Source: Dehalococcoidia bacterium
Lineage (GTDB): Bacteria; Chloroflexota; Dehalococcoidia; SZUA-161
NCBI GenBank assembly: GCA_030619685.1
Contig: JAUXAX010000007.1
Coordinates: forward strand, 1 to 64,000
Direction of reading: 5' to 3'
Length of the DNA stretch: 64,000 nucleotides
Position numbers and translations under genes: made by a program. Shown here one piece after another: positions 52,392 to 61,687 of this stretch; within the stretch, counting starts at the first letter, position 1, and each line of letters starts with the position of its first letter. The notes under the pieces are model-generated. The model was not told the DNA's origin. It worked only from the letters and a program-made list of their open reading frames with translations, and made no database searches.

Positions 52392-53093
52392 ATGGCTGGT
52401 ATAGAATACCCAGAATCAGATGTTAGTGAAGGTGCCGATCGCCCTTTAAGGCAACAACTAGCTGAAGTCTACCGTCTTCTCCTCGATCGCTACGGGCCGC
52501 AGCAGTGGTGGCCAGCAGATGCCCCCTTCGAGGTTATCGTGGGCGCTATCCTCACCCAATCTGCGGCCTGGGGAAATGTGGAGAAAGCCATTTTCAACCT
52601 CAAACAGGCAGCAGCCTTGACCCCTGTCTCCCTTCGCAAGCTTCCCCTCGACGAGCTTGCGGAACTCATCTACCCATCCGGTTACTACAATGCCAAGGCG
52701 CTAAAGATCAAATCGTTCGTCGAACACCTGGGGGATGCTCACCAAGACTCTCTGGAGAAACTGTTCTCCCTCGATGTTCCCAGCCTCCGTAGAGAGCTTC
52801 TCACCATCCACGGCATAGGCCCAGAAACGGCGGACTCGATAATCCTCTATGCTGCACGGAAGCCGATATTCGTTATCGACGCCTACACCAGACGCATACT
52901 CTCCCGGCTGGAGCTCAGCCCACCGCGAAACGACTACTCCGCTTTCCAAGAGCTATTCACGCAAAACTTGCCCACCGAAGAGAAGCTGTTCAATGAATAC
53001 CACGCTCTCCTCGTCCGCCACGGTAAGGAGGTATGCAAGAGGGTTCCCCTTTGCGATCAATGTTGTTTGAGAAGCATTTGCCTTTACCGGTAG
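52392..53093 (+). CDS. Endonuclease III-like DNA glycosylase (MagIII type)
   Basis: A 233-residue HhH-GPD protein with a C-terminal iron-sulfur loop (CKRVPLCDQCCLRSIC). The hairpin reads LTIHGIGPETADSI and the catalytic Asp is in FVIDAYTRR. In true Nth the hairpin has a catalytic Lys (GxGxKTA); here it is Glu, so it should act as a monofunctional glycosylase. ILTQSAAWGNVEKAI is typical of the MagIII 3-methyladenine glycosylases. Starts at 52392, 21 bp after trmO. Confidence 0.88.
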   Translation: MAGIEYPESDVSEGADRPLRQQLAEVYRLLLDRYGPQQWWPADAPFEVIVGAILTQSAAWGNVEKAIFNLKQAAALTPVSLRKLPLDELAELIYPSGYYNAKALKIKSFVEHLGDAHQDSLEKLFSLDVPSLRRELLTIHGIGPETADSIILYAARKPIFVIDAYTRRILSRLELSPPRNDYSAFQELFTQNLPTEEKLFNEYHALLVRHGKEVCKRVPLCDQCCLRSICLYR

Positions 53094-53280
53094 CGGTGGA
53101 TTCGAACTCCCAGACCCTATTGGAGCGAGCAGGTGGAATGATGAAGAAGCGTCCCTTTTAAACTGTTAGCTGCATGCCATCGTAGGCAAAGCGGTTTGGG
53201 GATGACCATGCACCCCCCGGAGCCCAAGATGGTCCATTTCATGGGATACAAAAAGACGTCTTTGCTTTCGCGGATTCAGG

Positions 53281-54765
53281 TTATGAACCCGCCTTCCTCA
53301 GAAAGAAGTCTGGCCTGAAGGGATCCCACCTGCCAACCAGCCGATCGAAGGCAGGATGGGGCAATGTCTTTTTGAATATCCGATAGTAATACAGCTCCTC
53401 TACAGAAGACAGGTATGGGTTACCGTCTACCTTATTGAATTCTGCCAGTTCGCTTTCGGATATTTGCTTCTCAGCCTGCGAGCGCATGATATACGCTACA
53501 CCTGAACCCTGAGCGAAGAACCGCTTTGGCTGATAAATGATGTGCTCGGGTAGACAACCCTCGAAGGCCTGGCGTAGAACCCACTTTCCAGCTCGTTCCT
53601 GGCCGTGAATCTTGCAATCTATCGGAATCTTCATGCAAAAATCCATCACCTTGGCGTCAAGAAAGGGCGTACGGGTTTCTATGGAGTTTGCAGCCGCCAG
53701 TCTGTCCAACCTTTGCAACGCTGTGTTATGGGCAACATTGAGAAGCTGATCGACTATACCGGCAACCTCCTCCTGGTTCCTTCCCTGTCTGAACTGACCG
53801 TCATACCCAGCAAGGAATTCATCTGCTCCCTCTCCGGTGAAAACGCACTTGGTATGTGGACTGACAAACCGCGCTGCCAGGAAATTGGCTATCGCCCCGT
53901 GCACACAGCTCTCCTCGTACATCTCCTGGTGATAGATGGCCTGAGGCAATATCTCGTTTATCTCCTTTTCACTGAACATTAAGATGTGATGCTTGATGCC
54001 CAGATAGGCAGTCACATCCTTAGCCAGCGGGAGGTCTTTTCCTTCCTCCATACTCACTGTAAAAGCTTCGATATCCGGCTTTATCTGATGGGCCATATAG
54101 ATAATAAGGCTACTATCCAGACCGCCGCTTAGGAGAACCCCTCCTACGGCGTTGTCTTTCATCCGCTTCTCTACTGCCTCTTCCAGCAGTTGACGTGTTA
54201 CCTTCTTGGCTTGCTCATAGTTCTCGAACTCAGGGGTCTCTACAGCTTCGCAGGTATATCGCTGGAACCCCAGTTCCCTGGAGTACACATAGCCAGGCGG
54301 AAACTCCTTTACATCGCCAGCAATGTCCACCAGGCTCTTTGCTTCAGAGGCGAAGCAAAAGCTCCCATCGCTACTATGCCCGTAGTACAGAGGTTTTACG
54401 CCCGCCCAATCACGAGCCAATATCATCCGACCCTTGTCAGATACAGCGCAGACAAAGTCACCATCTATCTTCTTGGCAAACTGCGTGCCGTACTTATCAT
54501 ACAGGGCCAGCACAGCCTCTGCATCAGTCATCTTCAATTTCTCTGGATTATATATACGTCCATCAAGGACAACTGTCCTCTTACCATCAGATGCGTGATG
54601 TGAGCCATCCTTCGAACCTCCCCCTACGTTCAGCTCACAGCATCCCAGGTTTATCTCTCCATCCCGATATATCCAGGTCTCATGCGGCCCCCTATGCTTG
54701 ATCCGCTCAAGCATCAGATCTAAACCACCGTTGTCAGCCCCTTGAATTCCAGCGATTCCTGCCAC
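53281..54765 (-). CDS. Asparagine-synthase-like protein lacking the glutaminase Cys
   Basis: A 494-residue protein with the class II amidotransferase fold followed by the synthetase domain (PP-loop SGGLDSS at residues 213-219; FTGEGADEFLAGYDGQF; ETRTPFLD). True AsnB begins Met-Cys-Gly-Ile; here residues 1-2 are Met-Ala (GTG GCA), so the nucleophilic Cys is gone. It must use free ammonia or another donor, or act as a ligase on a different acceptor. It is the last gene on the strand of the methyl-transfer cluster, 29 bp downstream of a corrinoid protein gene, so it may be co-transcribed with it. Confidence 0.9.
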   Translation of the reverse strand: MAGIAGIQGADNGGLDLMLERIKHRGPHETWIYRDGEINLGCCELNVGGGSKDGSHHASDGKRTVVLDGRIYNPEKLKMTDAEAVLALYDKYGTQFAKKIDGDFVCAVSDKGRMILARDWAGVKPLYYGHSSDGSFCFASEAKSLVDIAGDVKEFPPGYVYSRELGFQRYTCEAVETPEFENYEQAKKVTRQLLEEAVEKRMKDNAVGGVLLSGGLDSSLIIYMAHQIKPDIEAFTVSMEEGKDLPLAKDVTAYLGIKHHILMFSEKEINEILPQAIYHQEMYEESCVHGAIANFLAARFVSPHTKCVFTGEGADEFLAGYDGQFRQGRNQEEVAGIVDQLLNVAHNTALQRLDRLAAANSIETRTPFLDAKVMDFCMKIPIDCKIHGQERAGKWVLRQAFEGCLPEHIIYQPKRFFAQGSGVAYIMRSQAEKQISESELAEFNKVDGNPYLSSVEELYYYRIFKKTLPHPAFDRLVGRWDPFRPDFFLRKAGS

Positions 54766-54794
54766 AATTACTCTCTTTCTTCGATATCGCTATA

Positions 54795-55490
54795 TCACGT
54801 CTTCGCTTGTTGGAACGAGTCGAGCACCTTAATAGCGTGAAAACCATCCACGCAATAGGCATCCGCTCCTATTTCCTGGGCATACTCACTAGACACTGCT
54901 GCTCCCCCAATCAGAACCCTGACCTTATCTCTAAGACCATTATCCTTAAGCGCCTCAATTACCTCCCCCATGACCACCATTGTAGTAGTCAGCAAAGCGG
55001 AAAGCCCTAGAAAATCGGGGCTGTCTCGCTTGACAACTTCAACGATCTTCTCCGTAGGCACATCTATGCCCAGGTCTTCTACCTCGTAGCCCGACCCTTT
55101 GAGCAAGATGGCAACAATATTCTTTCCGATGTCGTGGATATCACCTTTTACCGTGGCTATGGCGAATTTCCCTTTTGTTTCAACAGACGAAGCTTCAAGA
55201 TACGGCTTTAGAATATCCATAGCCGCACCTACCGCTTCGGCGGAGGCTAGCATGTCTGGGATGAAGTATTCCTTCGTGGAGAATTTCTCTCCTACAACCT
55301 GCATTCCTGCAGTTAGACCCCGTGCGATTATTGCCTCCAGAGGGATGTTTTCCTCCAGTGCTAACTGTGTTAGCTCCAATACCCCGGGCTTCCCGGACAT
55401 ACCTTCATCCACCCCCTCATCATCCACGGTCTTTCTTCCCTGGATAACATTTTCCTTAAGCAAGGCAATAATGTCTTCACTCATTACCAT
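54795..55490 (-). CDS. Corrinoid protein for methyl transfer (MtbC/MttC type)
   Basis: A 231-residue cobalamin shuttle protein: an N-terminal four-helix cap (about residues 1-95) and a Rossmann-type B12 domain with D117-I-H119-D-I-G (His119 ligates cobalt), GYEVEDLGIDV, and LSALLTTTM, GGAAVSSEYAQEIGAD at the cofactor tail site. ATG 55490 follows AGAGGAGATGGTA. It would take a methyl group from an MttB-type enzyme and pass it on. It is one of two paralogues here (the other at 57866). Confidence 0.95.
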   Translation of the reverse strand: MVMSEDIIALLKENVIQGRKTVDDEGVDEGMSGKPGVLELTQLALEENIPLEAIIARGLTAGMQVVGEKFSTKEYFIPDMLASAEAVGAAMDILKPYLEASSVETKGKFAIATVKGDIHDIGKNIVAILLKGSGYEVEDLGIDVPTEKIVEVVKRDSPDFLGLSALLTTTMVVMGEVIEALKDNGLRDKVRVLIGGAAVSSEYAQEIGADAYCVDGFHAIKVLDSFQQAKT

Positions 55491-55702
55491 CTCCTCTGTT
55501 TAGATAACAGATGGTGTCTCTCTTTTAGTCATATGTCAAATGGCAACATCCAAATCTCCTGAGGGAGTTCAAATTTCAAAATCAAAAGTCCAAATCAAAT
55601 CCAAATGTCAAATACTCTTCTTCCTTCACCACCTTTACTTATCCACCAATCTTTCTTCCAACTCATATACTCTTTTATCATTCGCCCTTTGAGCCCCATT
55701 TG

Positions 55703-56083
55703 TCATTTATTCCTTTTGGGCAACAGAATGGAAGAAAATATCAATGTTAGTTCTTGTGCCTCGTTCCATAGTTTCTTGCATTCGTCTTTTTTACCTGGAT
55801 TTGCCCGTGCAATCATTCGTAGCCAATGTTTTGTTTCTTTTGACTCCTTCTTACAGATAGCAATTTTATGCCGAAAATCTTTTTTCGATTCCGCCCCATC
55901 TGCCTCCATGTAATTGGCGCCTATACTTGTACTAGAACGAATAATCTGGCTAATCAGTTCATTGTTAACCCTATCCTGTGGTAATGTTTTAACAAAATCA
56001 ATGACATTTTCTCCAAATAGGGCAGTTCTCTCTTCCAGATCGTAGACCTTCTTGTCATTTGGATTTTCGGCTTTATTTGTCAT
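55703..56083 (-). CDS. Four-helix-bundle protein (IVP/S23 family)
   Basis: A 126-residue helical protein of the family found as intervening sequences in rRNA genes and elsewhere. Conserved blocks: VYDLEERTALFGENVIDFVKTLP, IISQ-type RSSTSIGANYMEADGAESKKDFRHKIAICKKESKETKHWL. The start at 56083 is preferred over 56122, which would add a non-conserved extension. The AT-rich stretch around it and its place inside the methyl-transfer cluster suggest a mobile insertion. Function unknown. Confidence 0.88.
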   Translation of the reverse strand: MTNKAENPNDKKVYDLEERTALFGENVIDFVKTLPQDRVNNELISQIIRSSTSIGANYMEADGAESKKDFRHKIAICKKESKETKHWLRMIARANPGKKDECKKLWNEAQELTLIFSSILLPKRNK

Positions 56084-56127
56084 TCGAGCTTTGGAATTTA
56101 TCCTTCCCCCATGAAGGGTCACTATAT

Positions 56128-57660
56128 TTATTCGTATACGTTCAGCCTGGGCAATAGGCCAGGAATCTCTTTGAATATCCTGCTAGTGATGGTGGGATCT
56201 ATGTGCTCTACAGGTTTCGCAAGAAGCTCATTCATCCTCTCGTAGGCTAGTGCGAACACATTATCCATCTCCCCATCCCCTTCAAAGGGATAGGGCGCTG
56301 AAAGTTCCCCGCTACGCATCACGCGGCGTATATAGCTGATGTAGAGCTTCTGTGGCGTGGCCACCGCTTCTCTTATTTGCTTCCAGGTCTCAGCGATCTC
56401 TGTTTCGTTAATCCGCGGCGGCCTCAGGAAGAACTTGATCATCTGAAAATGGGCATCATCTATGACAGCCTGGAGAAGACAGAAAACTGAGTTGCAGTCG
56501 AGGAGACCGTATGCACAGTGCAAGTACTGGGGCCCGCTCAGAGTGACTAGTATATCTGAGAACAATCTCTCAATTGAGGCCTGTGTCCCCGGCGTCTTCG
56601 TGTCGCAAACGCCCGCGGTAGAGTAGTTGGGCAATTTGTAGAATCGTGCCATTTGAACGCAGTCGACGGTGTACTGGCTGGTTTCAACGGCACCATAGGA
56701 ATCGCCAAGAGTATCCATCCGCGCTCTAACGGGCACGCTCCCGTAGATCACCGGTGTTCCCTGATTGACCAACTGGCTCAATGCTATGCCTGCTAGGACT
56801 TCAGCGTTTATTTGAGCCATAATGCCAGCTTCCTTGATAGGAGCAGTGCTTCCAGCCTGTGGTGAGGAGGAAACCACTATAGGTAGCCCCCTCCTGCAAA
56901 TCGCAATAAGAGTGTCTGTCGTATCGTCAACGAATTGCAGAGGACTCTTGACCAAACAGGTGATAAAGGAAATGATGGGGTTTTCCTTGAGTTCGTCTTC
57001 GCCTCCAGCTATTAGCTTTGCCATGTTGACCACGTTATCCAGCTGTTTCAGGCTGGTTAGCCCTGACATAACATGTTTGGTGGTGTTATTCAACGAGGCA
57101 AAGAATTTGTTAACATCCTTATTGTCCTCTGTGATATCTTTATCCTGGATATTTACAGTACGGATGTAGCCATCCAGAGTAACCAGATGCTCACAGACAT
57201 GCGCTGACTGGCAGAGGTCAGCAACCGTACCACGTCGCGGGTGAAATTCAGGAACCCGAATCTCAGTGCTGGGGTCAGATTTCTTAACATAGGTTGGGAA
57301 CTCAACATCCAGCCAGATATTGGTTTCAGAGCCGGAAATGAAGTGTACCCTTGGCTCTTCACCATTCATCATCAGAGTGTTGTCCAGGTTCCTGGCACCT
57401 AACTTGACTGTCTTGGGTGCGCTATCGAGAGCATCGAGAACAAGTTTCTCCGGAATCTTCACCAGCCAGCATGGGTGGTCACTGGGAGAGACTGAGGTAA
57501 CCTCCGCGCCGTTGCCATCGAATATCTCGGCCGCTTCACGATTAAAACATGTCAAGCCAGGATCATTCAGAATCTCCATGGAAGCATGGTGAATCTGCAT
57601 TACCTGTTCCTTGGTCATCCTCTCGTAAGGGGTATCAATCAGAATTCCTTCTCTGGGCAC
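56128..57660 (-). CDS. Trimethylamine-methyltransferase-family (MttB-like) protein, no Pyl
   Basis: A 510-residue TIM-barrel methyltransferase of the MttB superfamily. It is complete with no in-frame amber codon, so it lacks the pyrrolysine of archaeal MttB and belongs with MtgB-like enzymes that demethylate quaternary amines such as glycine betaine. Blocks such as GCxxSTAGVCDTK-type (YSTAGVCDTKTPGTQASIERL) and LPIVVSSSPQAGSTAPI are conserved with the second MttB here. GTG 57660 is the start. Substrate unknown. A corrinoid protein gene (57866) is immediately upstream. Confidence 0.92.
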   Translation of the reverse strand: MPREGILIDTPYERMTKEQVMQIHHASMEILNDPGLTCFNREAAEIFDGNGAEVTSVSPSDHPCWLVKIPEKLVLDALDSAPKTVKLGARNLDNTLMMNGEEPRVHFISGSETNIWLDVEFPTYVKKSDPSTEIRVPEFHPRRGTVADLCQSAHVCEHLVTLDGYIRTVNIQDKDITEDNKDVNKFFASLNNTTKHVMSGLTSLKQLDNVVNMAKLIAGGEDELKENPIISFITCLVKSPLQFVDDTTDTLIAICRRGLPIVVSSSPQAGSTAPIKEAGIMAQINAEVLAGIALSQLVNQGTPVIYGSVPVRARMDTLGDSYGAVETSQYTVDCVQMARFYKLPNYSTAGVCDTKTPGTQASIERLFSDILVTLSGPQYLHCAYGLLDCNSVFCLLQAVIDDAHFQMIKFFLRPPRINETEIAETWKQIREAVATPQKLYISYIRRVMRSGELSAPYPFEGDGEMDNVFALAYERMNELLAKPVEHIDPTITSRIFKEIPGLLPRLNVYE

Positions 57661-57865
57661 TTTATCTCTCCTCGTTAGATTCCCAGTCCCGTCTTGAACC
57701 GTAGTGAGAGCCCTTGGAGGCTATCTGAGAAAGCATCAGTGAGCACACCTGGTGGAACATACTCCTTGAAAACAGCCCATCTTAAGATCAAAATGGGAGA
57801 TATCTGCCGATAACGGCCGCTGAGGCAAGACACCGGCGAGGACCTATCTTATACGTAGCGACACC

Positions 57866-58555
57866 TCACTTATCCTCAGCAGAGCGCAGAGCTTCCACTA
57901 CTCGTACCGCATTAAAACCGTCTGCTCCATAGCCATCAGCACCTATGCTTACAGCGAATTCTTCCGAGACCGGAGCTCCGCCAACGATGACCTTCACGCT
58001 GTCCCTCAGCCCGCTCTCCCTCAGCGCCTCGATGACATTCACCATATGCCTCATAGTGCTGGTTAGCAATGCGGATAAGCCCAAGAATTGAGGCCTCTCT
58101 TCTCTCACGGCCTCCACGATAGTCTGAGCATCAATGTCATTTCCCAGATCGTTGACCGTGTAACCAGCTCCCCGAAGCAATATGGAGACAATGTTCTTCC
58201 CGATATCGTGAAGGTCTCCTCTTACCGTGGCCACAATTATCTTGCCCTTAGGCTTTATACCACTCTTGCCAAGGTGGGGTTCCAGGATTTCCATGGCTGC
58301 TCCCACGGCTTCAGCAGAGGCCAGCATGTCTGGGATATAGTATTCCTCCGCCTCAAATTTCTGTCCCACAATGACCATGCCCGCGGTAAGCCCCCTATTG
58401 ATTATGTGCTCCACACCTATGCCCCGAGCGATGGCTTCCTGGGTAAGCTCGACAACTCCAGGTTGTCCTTCCATCCCCTCCTCTAGCCCTTCATCCTCCC
58501 GAGTTACTCTCCCCTGGATGACATTTTCTTTTATGAGGCCAAGCGTATCCTCCAC
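57866..58555 (-). CDS. Corrinoid protein for methyl transfer, second copy
   Basis: A 229-residue paralogue of the 54795 gene with the same cap-plus-B12 plan: D114-L-H116-D-I-G binds cobalt through His116, followed by GYTVNDLGNDI and GGAPVSEEFAVSIGAD. ATG 58555 follows AGAGGGAGAATATA. It lies between a methyltetrahydrofolate methyltransferase gene and an MttB gene, giving a complete methyl donor-carrier-acceptor set. Confidence 0.95.
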   Translation of the reverse strand: MEDTLGLIKENVIQGRVTREDEGLEEGMEGQPGVVELTQEAIARGIGVEHIINRGLTAGMVIVGQKFEAEEYYIPDMLASAEAVGAAMEILEPHLGKSGIKPKGKIIVATVRGDLHDIGKNIVSILLRGAGYTVNDLGNDIDAQTIVEAVREERPQFLGLSALLTSTMRHMVNVIEALRESGLRDSVKVIVGGAPVSEEFAVSIGADGYGADGFNAVRVVEALRSAEDK

Positions 58556-58660
58556 TATATTCTCCCTCTAAGTTTAGTGATCTCCCAGGTTTGCCAAAGG
58601 GATGGGCAACCGCCGAAGATACACCATATCTGATCCTTCTCGTCGCGCCCCCCATCTCTT

Positions 58661-59470
58661 CTAATCTACCAAAAGGCCCTTCCTATGGGCCCTGATAAAC
58701 CCTTTGCATAAGAGGTCTTTTCCAGTGAGCATGTCAGCAACCCTGACAAGGCTCATCATCTTGGCATCGAGGGGGTTCAAGATCACGGCATCAAGGCCCG
58801 CATAGGCTGCCATCAATAGAAAAGCTCGGTTGACCATCCTCCTCTGAGGCAGCCCATAGGAAATGTTGCTAAGTCCCATCACAGTCTTGGCAGACGGATA
58901 GCGGGATTTAATCTGCTCGATGGTCTTTAAAGTAACCAGCCCCTGGGTCGAATCCACAGCAATGGGGAGCACCAGGGGGTCAAAGAATATCTGCTCCTCC
59001 CCGACACCTAGCCGAGTCAAGTGCGTCACTATCAGCTCACAGGCAGCCAGTCGCTCCTCGACATTGTTGGGTATCCCCCCCGTTCCCATGGCCAGAGCTA
59101 CCAACATAGCCTGGCGCTGCGCTGCCAAGGGACCGACGGATTCCAGCTTCTCACGCTCAGCATTGACCGAGTTAATCATCACCCTATCAGCATGGTATTT
59201 GCGCAGGGCGGCTTCTATGACACTCGGGACGTCGCTATCAATAGCTAGCGGCTTGTCCGTGACTGCCTGGACCACCTCTACCAGCCACTCCATGGCGGCT
59301 TCTGGCTGCTCCCAGGCCTCGTGGCCTACACCGGCGTTTACATCGATGAAATCGGCCCCAGCAGCAGACTGTGACCTAGCGAGATTCTCCAGGAATTCCC
59401 GGTCTTTGCTGGAGATGGCTTCCCCTACAGACCTGTTTGATGCATTGATGTTCTCACCGATTACTAGCAT
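58661..59470 (-). CDS. Methyltetrahydrofolate:corrinoid methyltransferase (MtgA/MtvA type)
   Basis: A 269-residue pterin-binding TIM barrel. It opens with MLVIGENINASNRSV; FIDVNAGVG, PLAIDSDVP, INSVNAE and FFDPLVLPI are the family's pterin-site strands, and TVMGLSNISYGLP is typical. It transfers methyl from a methyl-corrinoid protein to tetrahydrofolate. The ATG at 59470 is chosen because GGAG precedes it. Sits between two MttB/corrinoid modules. Confidence 0.93.
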   Translation of the reverse strand: MLVIGENINASNRSVGEAISSKDREFLENLARSQSAAGADFIDVNAGVGHEAWEQPEAAMEWLVEVVQAVTDKPLAIDSDVPSVIEAALRKYHADRVMINSVNAEREKLESVGPLAAQRQAMLVALAMGTGGIPNNVEERLAACELIVTHLTRLGVGEEQIFFDPLVLPIAVDSTQGLVTLKTIEQIKSRYPSAKTVMGLSNISYGLPQRRMVNRAFLLMAAYAGLDAVILNPLDAKMMSLVRVADMLTGKDLLCKGFIRAHRKGLLVD

Positions 59471-59537
59471 ACTACTCCACAAAACAGTTCACAGGGGGTC
59501 AGCAATCAGCCATTCCTTTGATCTCCGTGAACCGCTA

Positions 59538-61007
59538 TCAGTCTACGATGCCAGCTATCTCCGAGAGCACCTGGCCTCTCGTGGTTTCAGGTAAGCTGAA
59601 ATGACGTGCTGCCATAATCTCTTTCACTTTTTCCGCCGCCCTCTCCCAGGTGGTTTTTCCACCCCGAGCCTCCCAATCCTCCCTGCTATCCCTATTGCTA
59701 AGGGAGGGTTCATAGTGCTCGCTCCGCATAAACCGCCTGGTATGCTTTGCAGTGACGAAATTGCCCCCTGGGCCCACATCTTTGATGAGATCAAAGGCCA
59801 GCGTGTCTTCGTTTACCTTTATGCCCTCGACCGCCCTCATTACCATTCCCAGTATCTCGTTATCTATGACATACTTCTCGTAGGAGACAGTGAGAGCGAA
59901 TTCCATCAGCCCTGCAGCATCGTGAATGAAATTTGCACCGGCCAGAGCGCAGAGCAGGGTGGTGATTGCAGATTCATAGCCACTCTGTGCGTCCAACACC
60001 TTGGAGTCGGTCATGCCACCAGTGGCGTAGAAGGGGAGTTTGTAGAACTGGGCCATCTGGGCACCAGCCGCATTGATGAGGCCCATTTCAACGGAGCCAG
60101 CCAGATACTTGAGGTCCCTGAGATCCGTGTTGCTGGATACCGAGCCAAGAATAACCGGTGTCCCCGGATTGACAATCTGGGTAAGCATCACGCCCATCAA
60201 GGAGTCAACGGTCTGGATCACCAGGTTCCCAGCGAGCGTCACCGGTGAGGTAGCTCCGCACAGTGGCTCAGCAGGACAGACCACGGGTATGCCACTTTTG
60301 GCAATGGCTGCGATGAAGTCACCGTATTCCCCATCCATCTTCAGCGGGCTTATGCTGCAGGCTATCATGGAGATAATAGGGCGCTGGCGAAGTCTCTCGC
60401 CAGAGCCAGCAACGATCTCCGCCATCCGTATCACCTGTTTAACTCCATCGAAGGTGAAAAGCCCTCCCATGACATGCGTGGTGGGATTGTCTAGACCGGC
60501 AAAGAAGCGGTTTACATCCACCTGCTCTACGGGCAACTCGTTGGGGTAGGTAGGCAGTAGGAAAAGATGAATATTATCTAGCCCATCGACCAGTTTGGCA
60601 ATGCGCTTTAAGTCGTCCAGGGTAGCCAACTGCTTTTCCCCGGTCTCCTGACGGTACACATAGAGAGCGGTTCCCCCAGTCCCTGTATAGACGCGGTTTC
60701 CGCCGAGGAGAATGTCGTGCTTCTCATCCTGGCCACAGAGCCTGACCTCCGACGGTGCCGTTCCTATGAGCTCCATGGCCTTTTTCTGAGGCAGGCGCAC
60801 CAAGCGCCTTTCGTGGTCTACCGAGGCCCCCGCTCCCCTGAAAAGTCCTAGTGCAGTATCTGAGTTTACCTGAAAGCCTACTTCCTCGATTACCTGTATC
60901 GCGGTCTGGTGAACCTTATGTATGGCCTCTTCGGTAAGGGGCTTGAAGCTACCTCCTGCTAGTCCTCTTCGAACCATATCCTGAGATTCTACCTTCTTCC
61001 CCGACAA
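59538..61007 (-). CDS. Second MttB-family methyltransferase, no Pyl
   Basis: A 489-residue MttB-superfamily protein, clearly paralogous to but diverged from the 56128 gene (YATGGMTDSKVLDAQSGYES; PVVCPAEPLCGATSPVTLAG). Complete without an amber codon. The start is probably TTG 61007, which overlaps the 3' end of the upstream activation-domain gene by about 19 bp. It likely acts on a different methylated amine than its paralogue. Confidence 0.92.
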   Translation of the reverse strand: MSGKKVESQDMVRRGLAGGSFKPLTEEAIHKVHQTAIQVIEEVGFQVNSDTALGLFRGAGASVDHERRLVRLPQKKAMELIGTAPSEVRLCGQDEKHDILLGGNRVYTGTGGTALYVYRQETGEKQLATLDDLKRIAKLVDGLDNIHLFLLPTYPNELPVEQVDVNRFFAGLDNPTTHVMGGLFTFDGVKQVIRMAEIVAGSGERLRQRPIISMIACSISPLKMDGEYGDFIAAIAKSGIPVVCPAEPLCGATSPVTLAGNLVIQTVDSLMGVMLTQIVNPGTPVILGSVSSNTDLRDLKYLAGSVEMGLINAAGAQMAQFYKLPFYATGGMTDSKVLDAQSGYESAITTLLCALAGANFIHDAAGLMEFALTVSYEKYVIDNEILGMVMRAVEGIKVNEDTLAFDLIKDVGPGGNFVTAKHTRRFMRSEHYEPSLSNRDSREDWEARGGKTTWERAAEKVKEIMAARHFSLPETTRGQVLSEIAGIVD

Positions 61008-61687
61008 TCGTCTTTGTCACAGGTCTTGCACGGATTATAATCCTCTACGTTGCCCTCGGAGGGTCCCAAGCCGATAATGCCTGAAATCGACTTTTGTGGG
61101 ATCATTAGACACCGATCAGTCAAGTGAACTCCTGCCGAATCACCAGTCACTGCACGGAAGACTGCCCTCTGCTGGCTTATGTCCCAGTCACAATAGCCAG
61201 GGCTGAAACGCCTGCTAATGACAAACCCTTCCGCATGAGCTGCTTTCTCTATCATGTTTTGAACAAAATCAGCTACCTTCTCAACAGCATCCGATCCTAT
61301 TGCATCCAGCACAGAGGCCTGAAGTATGAGTCCATCCTCAGCTAGCTTGCTGGTCATTTCCTCCAGGTGACTGCCTATTGTCACCAACAACACCGCAACC
61401 CTACGGCATTGTCTCAGCAACCGGGCGATGACCTCGCTTTCAAAGACAATAAGATGAGAAAGAAGATCGTCCGAACCTTCTACAAAAACGCGGGAGTCTT
61501 GAACCAGCTCGATATCCCTGATGACATATGAAAATGAAGGCACAATAAGGTGGTGAGCCTCCTCTGCATACTCCTCGATCAAAGACGAGATACGCGCCGG
61601 CGGCTCGCTATCAGCGCTATATCCTAGATAGCTACATACACTCTTTGTGTCGATCTCCATATCAACCTCGTAACTAATGACGGCCAT
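60989..61687 (-). CDS. B12-reactivation-like protein (methionine synthase activation-domain type)
   Basis: A 232-residue protein similar to the activation domain of MetH: SRRFSPGYCDWDISQQRAVF matches the RxSPGYxxxP-type SAM-binding motif, and GCHLT-type and SKSISGIIGLGPS segments follow. The C-terminus ends in NPCKTCDKDDC, three Cys that may bind metal. It may reductively reactivate the corrinoid proteins of the cluster, doing the job that RamA-type proteins do elsewhere. ATG 61687 (AGAGG upstream) or GTG 61696. First gene of the cluster on this strand. Confidence 0.85.
   Translation of the reverse strand: MAVISYEVDMEIDTKSVCSYLGYSADSEPPARISSLIEEYAEEAHHLIVPSFSYVIRDIELVQDSRVFVEGSDDLLSHLIVFESEVIARLLRQCRRVAVLLVTIGSHLEEMTSKLAEDGLILQASVLDAIGSDAVEKVADFVQNMIEKAAHAEGFVISRRFSPGYCDWDISQQRAVFRAVTGDSAGVHLTDRCLMIPQKSISGIIGLGPSEGNVEDYNPCKTCDKDDCRGRR

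Noticed and set aside
53094..53135. Possible tRNA on the minus strand after the DNA glycosylase gene
   Set aside because: A TTCGAAT-like loop is present but its T-stem has two mismatches, and no anticodon or D arm can be built.
56128..61007. Pyrrolysine in the MttB proteins
   Set aside because: Both reading frames are complete without an in-frame TAG, so amber suppression is not needed.
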